NCBI GenBank assembly: GCA_003343805.1
Contig: QAKM01000003.1
Coordinates: 1-17,134, forward strand
Reading direction: 5' to 3'
DNA length: 17,134 bases
Source: Bacillota bacterium
Lineage (GTDB): Bacteria; Bacillota; Clostridia; Christensenellales; Borkfalkiaceae
Of the stretch, positions 13,934 through 17,134 are shown piece after piece (the first letter of the stretch is position 1; every line of letters starts with the position of its first letter). The position numbers and the translations under genes are program-made. Below the pieces are notes generated by a model that was given only the letters and a program-made list of their open reading frames with translations, did no database searches and was not told the DNA's origin.

Positions 13934-14047
13934 TCAGGACAACCAGGCTTCGTACTCTCGCATGATTTTGGCAACCAGCCAAAACAGCAGCGTGAGACAG
14001 ATCAACCAGGCGCCCAAGAATACAGCCCAAAAACCTCGTCCCTGCAT
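13934..14047 (-). CDS. 37-aa single-pass membrane peptide
   Basis: ATG at 14047 with GGGGAG five bases upstream opens a 37-codon frame ending TGA at 13936-13934. The peptide starts MQGRGFWAVFLGAWLICLTL and continues LFWLVAKIMREYEAWLS: one strong transmembrane helix flanked by basic residues. It begins ten bases after the stop of the replication-associated gene, whose TAG is next to the Shine-Dalgarno, so the two are coupled. It precedes the late control region and lysis cassette; it could be a small antiholin or pinholin-type or membrane-regulatory peptide, but nothing proves this. Confidence 0.6.
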   Translation of the reverse strand: MQGRGFWAVFLGAWLICLTLLFWLVAKIMREYEAWLS

Positions 14048-14056
14048 GGCTCTCCC

Positions 14057-14437
14057 CTACTGCATCCGCAGGCGTTCCATCTCGTTCTGGGCCTCGCTGT
14101 CTCCGTGCAATGCTTGCAAGAGCAGCTTGGCCATATTCCTGCCCGGCTGGTTGTAGGAGACGGTATCAACCGGCAACGCCATGGGGCTTTCCATGCTGGT
14201 CGCCCTACGGCAGCGGGGCAGCAGCCGCAGGATGTCCGCCGGGCAGGGGAAGCGACTGGACTCCTGCCGGTGCATCACGAAGGCTCGGCCAACGTCATCT
14301 TTGTCCTGCCCTTCCAGATCCTGGGCCCAGATGTCTGCCAGCAAGAGCATTTCCTCGGGGCTTCGCCCGGTGCGGTATACGGCTTCACACTCGACAAGGC
14401 GCAATGTCAGCCACTGCGTATCCACGGAGTTTCTCAT
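14057..14437 (-). CDS. Replication-associated protein, possibly helicase-loader-like
   Basis: The 126-aa product follows the O-like initiator with a 53-bp overlap and a strong GGAGGAGG site before the ATG at 14437. Its middle (LLLADIWAQDLEGQDKDDVG, then RAFVMHRQESSRFPCPADIL) follows the helical pattern 'W...L.......v..A...h...s.~fPt.adi' seen at the start of G39P-type helicase loader/inhibitor proteins. Length (126 aa) is also close to that family. By position it corresponds to lambda P, the gene that loads host helicase after O binds the origin. The match is a remembered pattern and not a certain assignment. Confidence 0.55.
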   Translation of the reverse strand: MRNSVDTQWLTLRLVECEAVYRTGRSPEEMLLLADIWAQDLEGQDKDDVGRAFVMHRQESSRFPCPADILRLLPRCRRATSMESPMALPVDTVSYNQPGRNMAKLLLQALHGDSEAQNEMERLRMQ

Positions 14438-15608
14438 GGCGACCTCCTCCGGTCTCGATTATCTTGCGTTCTGAATTTCGTGCGGCAAGAGCGGCTGCCG
14501 CCATTCCTCTGGCCTCCTGCTGGCGCTTCTGGAACTCCGTAGGGGCCCTAGGAGTGTTCCCCGGAGACACCACATCAGCCCCATTGCCCTGTCCCGGCTG
14601 CATATACGGCTCGTCGTTCCAGCCCTTGCCATGCAGCCACTTGGCCATGCGAGGAATCATCCCCCGGGCCCAACGGCTGTCTTCAGCCTGCAAGCGGGCA
14701 ATGGATTCCCGGATGACATAGCAGGGAGCAAGAGTGCCGTTGTTGTGCAGGCGCATCCATTCGCACCACGCCTCCTCCTGTCCCTGCTTCACGGGCCAGA
14801 GTTCCCAGCAGGAGAGGAAGGCCCGCCATTCAGGGTGGCCCTTGCTGGGGGCGTCGGTTTTCACCGGGCCGTCAGGACGACGGCCGGACGGTCGGACGGC
14901 AGGGCAAGTCCGGGGCTCCACACTGTTCTGCCGAGAGGGGACATCCGGCGCTGCTGCCGTCCCACACACCTTGGCGGGAGGATCAACGCGCACGCGCGTG
15001 TTTTGATATTTAAATATATCCTTGGGTAAGGGGATATATTCTTTTTCCTTTTCCCTTTCCTCTTCCTCTTCAGCGGGGGGTATGCCTACGGTATGGATAG
15101 GGTATGGATACGGTATCGATACCCTATCCATAGGGTATCCGTACCCTTCGGATACCGTATGGATACCGTCCGCAGGGGTATCGCCTGTCGCGGGCCTGTC
15201 GGACATGGGACGTGCGGCGGCCGCGCCCATTCCAAAGATGTCAGGATAGGCGTGGCACAGAGCCTGGCGCAGCCTGTCCGAGCGCACGCCGGGCAGCATC
15301 CCCTTCAGCGCCTGGGCGATTTTGGGCGAGGTGGTTGTCTGGTGACGGATGAAGCGCGTCAGCAGAATGAAGGCCCCGTCCGTCACAATCTTGCCCGCCG
15401 CCTCCAGCTTTGCCAGCCCGGTATCTATGGCCTTCATGTCCAAGCCCGTTTCAAAGGCTATCTTGCGCCGCGAGACCTCCATCACGCCCAGATTACTGGT
15501 ATGCGGGCAGGTGAACAAATACAGGTACAGGAGCTTTTCGCCTGCCTCCAGGTCTTCCACGAACGGATCGTTCCAGAATGCCATGCGTATGGTGCGATAT
15601 TCAGCCAT
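14385..15608 (-). CDS. O-like replication initiator with origin inside the gene
   Basis: The 407-aa protein starts MAEYRTIRMAFWNDPFVEDL. Residues about 1-110 form a winged-helix-like initiator domain (EKLLYLYLFTCPHTSNLGVM, then SRRKIAFETGLD). A low-complexity middle (about 145-205; YPYPIHT, EEEEEREKEKEY) is encoded by the iteron array and AT-rich stretch. The C-terminal part has EWRAFLSCWELWPVKQGQEE, then IPRMAKWLHGKGWNDEPY, a common end motif of phage O/DnaT-like proteins. The ATG at 15608 overlaps the preceding TGA by one base; the open frame runs 31 codons further upstream across the previous gene. The product should bind the iterons and, with the downstream gene, recruit the replicative helicase. 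Confidence 0.8.
   Translation of the reverse strand: MAEYRTIRMAFWNDPFVEDLEAGEKLLYLYLFTCPHTSNLGVMEVSRRKIAFETGLDMKAIDTGLAKLEAAGKIVTDGAFILLTRFIRHQTTTSPKIAQALKGMLPGVRSDRLRQALCHAYPDIFGMGAAAARPMSDRPATGDTPADGIHTVSEGYGYPMDRVSIPYPYPIHTVGIPPAEEEEEREKEKEYIPLPKDIFKYQNTRVRVDPPAKVCGTAAAPDVPSRQNSVEPRTCPAVRPSGRRPDGPVKTDAPSKGHPEWRAFLSCWELWPVKQGQEEAWCEWMRLHNNGTLAPCYVIRESIARLQAEDSRWARGMIPRMAKWLHGKGWNDEPYMQPGQGNGADVVSPGNTPRAPTEFQKRQQEARGMAAAALAARNSERKIIETGGGRHEKLRGYAVADIAPCRV
14999..15045. other. AT-rich unwinding-type region next to the iterons
   Basis: Between GC-rich coding DNA, 15001-15020 (TTTTGATATTTAAATATATC) and 15034-15045 are strongly AT-rich. ATATATCC (15014-15021) and GGATATAT (15032-15039) form a perfect 8-bp inverted repeat with a 10-nt spacer, and TATTTAAATA is palindromic. 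The adjoining 15040-15070 is almost pure pyrimidine. Position and composition fit a DNA-unwinding element of a phage origin. Confidence 0.65.
15079..15166. repeat. Eight tandem 11-bp iteron-like units (putative origin of replication)
   Basis: Consecutive 11-bp units with consensus GGTATNGATAC: GGTATGCCTAC (15079), GGTATGGATAG (15090), GGTATGGATAC (15101), GGTATCGATAC (15112), CCTATCCATAG (15123), GGTATCCGTAC (15134), CCTTCGGATAC (15145), CGTATGGATAC (15156). Unit 4 is nearly self-complementary; GGTATCCG (15134-15141) and CGGATACC (15149-15156) form an 8-bp hairpin. The 11-bp period, about one helical turn, aligns sites on one DNA face. The array lies within the initiator gene (codons about 147-177) and is followed, in gene direction, by the AT-rich block, as in lambda ori. 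Confidence 0.8.
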
Positions 15609-15868
15609 CAGCGGTCCCCTCCCCAGCGCCAGCTGGCGTAGCTCTCGAAGCCGTCGAACAGCTTGCGTACCGCCGGAGGACATTCTGATTCCAGCACCCA
15701 CGTTTCCGAAAATTCATCCTCAGTCAGCACCCGTACCTCACCCGTCACGGGCAAGATCAGCTGCCACTTGTGTCTGGGCAAGGGCGCAGCATAGGCGCGT
15801 TGATACGGCATGGTCACCGTGATGACCCTCTGCGCCGACGCCGGGTAGTCAGGCTGTTTGGTGCTCAT
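15608..15868 (-). CDS. Small unknown early protein, 86 aa
   Basis: The product (MSTKQPDYPASAQRVITVTM at the start) is not recognised. It has beta-like segments (KWQLILPVTGEVRVLTEDEF) and an aromatic C-terminus (LFDGFESYASWRWGGDR). The ATG at 15868 overlaps the CII-like stop by four bases (ATGA), and its own stop overlaps the initiator start by one base. Strict coupling on both sides shows it belongs to the early operon; an accessory replication or regulatory role is the most that can be said. Confidence 0.65.
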   Translation of the reverse strand: MSTKQPDYPASAQRVITVTMPYQRAYAAPLPRHKWQLILPVTGEVRVLTEDEFSETWVLESECPPAVRKLFDGFESYASWRWGGDR

Positions 15869-16338
15869 TGCAACTCCCTATTTTGTCTTTCCCATTCGGA
15901 AGCATACGCAGCTGATGTCTCGGCAATCTCCGTGGCCAGCTCCGTAGCCATTTGCTCGATAGTGTGGGGATTGGCCTTCCCCTCCCGGACGGCTCGATGG
16001 AAAGCAGCCAGGGCCTGTCCATCATCCAGACACTCATCGCGGACATCGTCTTTATCCGGTTGCACATCGTCAGAGACGAGCCGGAAGCCAAAACGCGCCG
16101 CGAGAACCACCAGCGGCAGCGGCGGCTCTTGCGGCGCATCCCCACAGCAAGCACGAATTAGCAAAGGCAACGTATCCACGCCTATCTTTGCGCCGTCATC
16201 CTCGCTATCGAGCTCACGGTAGAGCGTCGTGTATCCCTTGCCCGTCTCGGCAGCGATGGCCTTCAGCGGCAGACCGCTGTCGTCCACCATCCGGCGGACA
16301 GCCTCACTCATGCTCATGGAGCCTTTAAAGTTTTTCAT
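15865..16338 (-). CDS. CII-like phage regulatory protein
   Basis: The 157-aa protein matches the plan of the phage CII/CP76 regulatory family: an N-terminal helix-turn-helix (AVRRMVDDSGLPLKAIAAET, then GKGYTTLYRELDSED), the family-like 'GAKIGVDTLPLLIRACCGD' middle, and a helical C-terminus (EQMATELATEIAETSAAYAS). It is the second gene of the early leftward operon, where CII-type activators lie. The ATG at 16338 overlaps the Cro-like stop by four bases (ATGA) but has no clear Shine-Dalgarno; internal ATGs at codons 8 and 10 are alternatives. It probably takes part in the lysis-lysogeny decision or early gene control. Confidence 0.7.
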   Translation of the reverse strand: MKNFKGSMSMSEAVRRMVDDSGLPLKAIAAETGKGYTTLYRELDSEDDGAKIGVDTLPLLIRACCGDAPQEPPLPLVVLAARFGFRLVSDDVQPDKDDVRDECLDDGQALAAFHRAVREGKANPHTIEQMATELATEIAETSAAYASEWERQNRELQ

Positions 16339-16613
16339 CGGGGAATCTCATGTGGTTCGGGCGTAGATGCCTGATGATGGGGCATGGTCGGTCCGACAGG
16401 AGGCTGTCCTTCTTCCGGTGGCCAGAGGTCAGGGCGAAGCTCAGAACGAGGAATCCCAAGGAGCCGCTCATACTTCAGCGCCTGCTCTGCGGAAATAGAC
16501 CGAGTGCCTTTGAGGTGTTGTCGCAAGGTCATATGTGGGATGTTGAACTTGCGGGACACCTCCGAAATTACCCAGCCTCGTGCCGCAAAAATTTCTTCAA
16601 AATGTGTTTTCAT
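16335..16613 (-). CDS. Cro-like early repressor (YdaS/Cro-type HTH)
   Basis: The 92-aa protein begins MKTHFEEIFAARGWVISEVS. A helix-turn-helix covers about residues 13-62: WVISEVSRKFNIPHMTLRQH, then TRSISAEQALKYERLLGIPR, the pattern of Cro/YdaS-type regulators. The C-terminus is Pro/Glu-rich and probably disordered. The ATG at 16613 is preferred because a longer frame to 17090 would run back through the switch region and the divergent repressor. There is no Shine-Dalgarno; the predicted promoter places the transcript start on the A of the ATG, so the mRNA may be leaderless. It should repress the CI-like promoter and commit the phage to lytic growth. Confidence 0.75.
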   Translation of the reverse strand: MKTHFEEIFAARGWVISEVSRKFNIPHMTLRQHLKGTRSISAEQALKYERLLGIPRSELRPDLWPPEEGQPPVGPTMPHHQASTPEPHEIPR

Positions 16614-16648
16614 GGTGAAAATATATTCAAATGAGTAAATAAAGGCAA
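16613..16648 (-). promoter_or_regulatory. Early leftward promoter (PR-like), apparently leaderless
   Basis: On the minus strand TTGCCT (16648-16643), a 17-bp spacer and TATATT (16625-16620) form a sigma70-type promoter. The six following bases TTCACC bring the expected start exactly to the A of the Cro-like ATG at 16613. The spacer contains TTACTCAT (complement of ATGAGTAA at 16631-16638), matching an inverted copy near the repressor start. Confidence 0.65.
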
Positions 16649-16710
16649 CAAAAAAATCCTCATATGATTGTTTGCCAAAGCTCGCAGGCAAAAGTAGGTT
16701 ACTCATATGA
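16631..16710. promoter_or_regulatory. Immunity operators between Cro-like and CI-like genes
   Basis: ATGAGTAA (16631-16638) in the PR-like spacer has an exact inverted copy TTACTCAT (16699-16706) abutting the repressor ATG. CTCATATGA occurs at 16659-16667 and 16702-16710. TTTGCC (16671-16676) and GGCAAA (16687-16692) form a dyad with 10-bp spacer. TATGAT (16663-16668) could be the -10 of the repressor promoter, without a good -35. Together these look like several binding sites shared by CI and Cro. Confidence 0.6.
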
Positions 16711-17134
16711 AAAACCTTGCAGAAGAAGCCCGCTCCATCCTTCAGGAATATGTCGACAAGGAACACAATGGCGTCCGTAGCCGTGCAGCCAATGCACTTG
16801 GCATTGCCAATATGACGCTCAAGCAGTGGCTTGATGGAACACGGGTACCTAATCTGGAAAATCTTTCGCCTGCTTTTGAGAGGCTTGGCATCTCGTTCAG
16901 CAAGCCTGCCGTGCAGGAGGTTACCCGCGACGTATGCTGGGTGAATGCCAAGATCATGCCCGCTGGCGAGCATGTGGCCCCGCCCGTGGCTGAGGACTAT
17001 CTGGCCGCGCCCCTGGTGGGTGAAGTTGGCGCCGGACCCGGCTACCTGCCGCAGGAAAGCGTCGAAAGCTGGTTCCTGGTCTATAAGCATGTGCCCGCCA
17101 TCATGGGCCGCCGCAACCTGATCGCCGTGGAAAT
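16707..17134 (+). CDS. CI-like repressor with LexA/S24-type C-terminus (partial)
   Basis: The rightward frame starts at ATG 16707 with AGGTT upstream and runs 142 codons off the edge. Residues about 5-60 hold a helix-turn-helix (VRSRAANALGIANMTLKQWL, then DGTRVPNLENL). From about residue 100 the start of an S24/LexA-like self-cleaving domain is seen: APLVGEVGAGPGYLPQESVE, then SWFLVYKHVPAI and RRNLIAVE; the region around VGEVGAGPG is the usual cleavage neighbourhood. The catalytic serine and lysine would lie beyond the window. It should keep the prophage silent by binding the adjacent operators and be inactivated by RecA during SOS, or by the antirepressor at 7763-8728. Confidence 0.85.
   Translation, partial: MKNLAEEARSILQEYVDKEHNGVRSRAANALGIANMTLKQWLDGTRVPNLENLSPAFERLGISFSKPAVQEVTRDVCWVNAKIMPAGEHVAPPVAEDYLAAPLVGEVGAGPGYLPQESVESWFLVYKHVPAIMGRRNLIAVE

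Noticed and set aside
13770..14030. Leftward 86-aa frame
   Set aside because: TTG start without ribosome site, basic low-quality composition, and it overlaps the better supported 37-aa membrane peptide.
15079..15166. Short regular repeats that could suggest a CRISPR array
   Set aside because: Units are 11 bp, contiguous without spacers and inside a coding gene; this is an iteron pattern, not a CRISPR.
16614..17090. Leftward extension of the Cro-like frame to 251 aa
   Set aside because: It would run through the promoter and operators and antisense to the CI-like repressor; the 92-aa form from 16613 fits the family.

Overview
The window is a stretch of a temperate tailed phage (prophage) genome. 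Almost everything is read from the minus strand, genes are tightly packed with many 1-4 nt stop/start overlaps, and early, replication, lysis, packaging and tail genes can be recognised. The baseplate genes (T4 gp5/gp27/gp53-like) point to a contractile, myovirus-type tail. The host is not proven by the sequence. The style of the CI-like repressor and antirepressor and the moderately high GC suggest a Gram-negative host, perhaps in the Desulfovibrionaceae; this is a low-confidence inference. No integrase, att site or tRNA is visible.

Layout from right to left (the direction of most transcription). At 16707-17134 a CI-like repressor runs rightward off the edge. A 93-bp switch region separates it from a divergent Cro-like gene (16335-16613), then a CII-like regulator, an unknown 86-aa gene and an O-like replication initiator (14385-15608). 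The initiator gene carries in its middle an array of eight 11-bp iteron-like units beside an AT-rich block, laid out like the lambda origin. A possible helicase-loader-like gene (14057-14437) and a 37-aa membrane peptide (13934-14047) follow. A 352-bp control gap (13582-13933) then precedes the late cassette: GH108 endolysin, Rz/Rz1-like spanins, holin-like protein, three small genes (one membrane, two zinc ribbons), terS and terL (ending at 9013).

Next comes an accessory block where portal and capsid genes would be expected. It holds a GC-rich BRO-N antirepressor, a 90-aa unknown, a hicA-hicB toxin-antitoxin pair with its own promoter, and a rightward, AT-richer secreted-protein gene (5406-6542) bounded by a bidirectional terminator. 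From 5287 leftward a tightly coupled seven-gene operon encodes baseplate or tail proteins: unknown, gp53/LysM-like, a SWIM zinc-motif protein, two unknowns, a gp27/gpD-like hub and a gp5/gpV-like spike. No portal, protease, major capsid, sheath, tube or tape-measure gene is visible, so the head and tail-shaft modules must lie outside the window or be lost.

The most notable observations are the iteron origin inside the replication gene, an apparently leaderless cro promoter with an operator in its spacer, the hicAB promoter framed by two identical 18-bp repeats, the terminase-antirepressor-TA-moron-baseplate gene order, and the SWIM-type zinc motif in a tail-operon protein.
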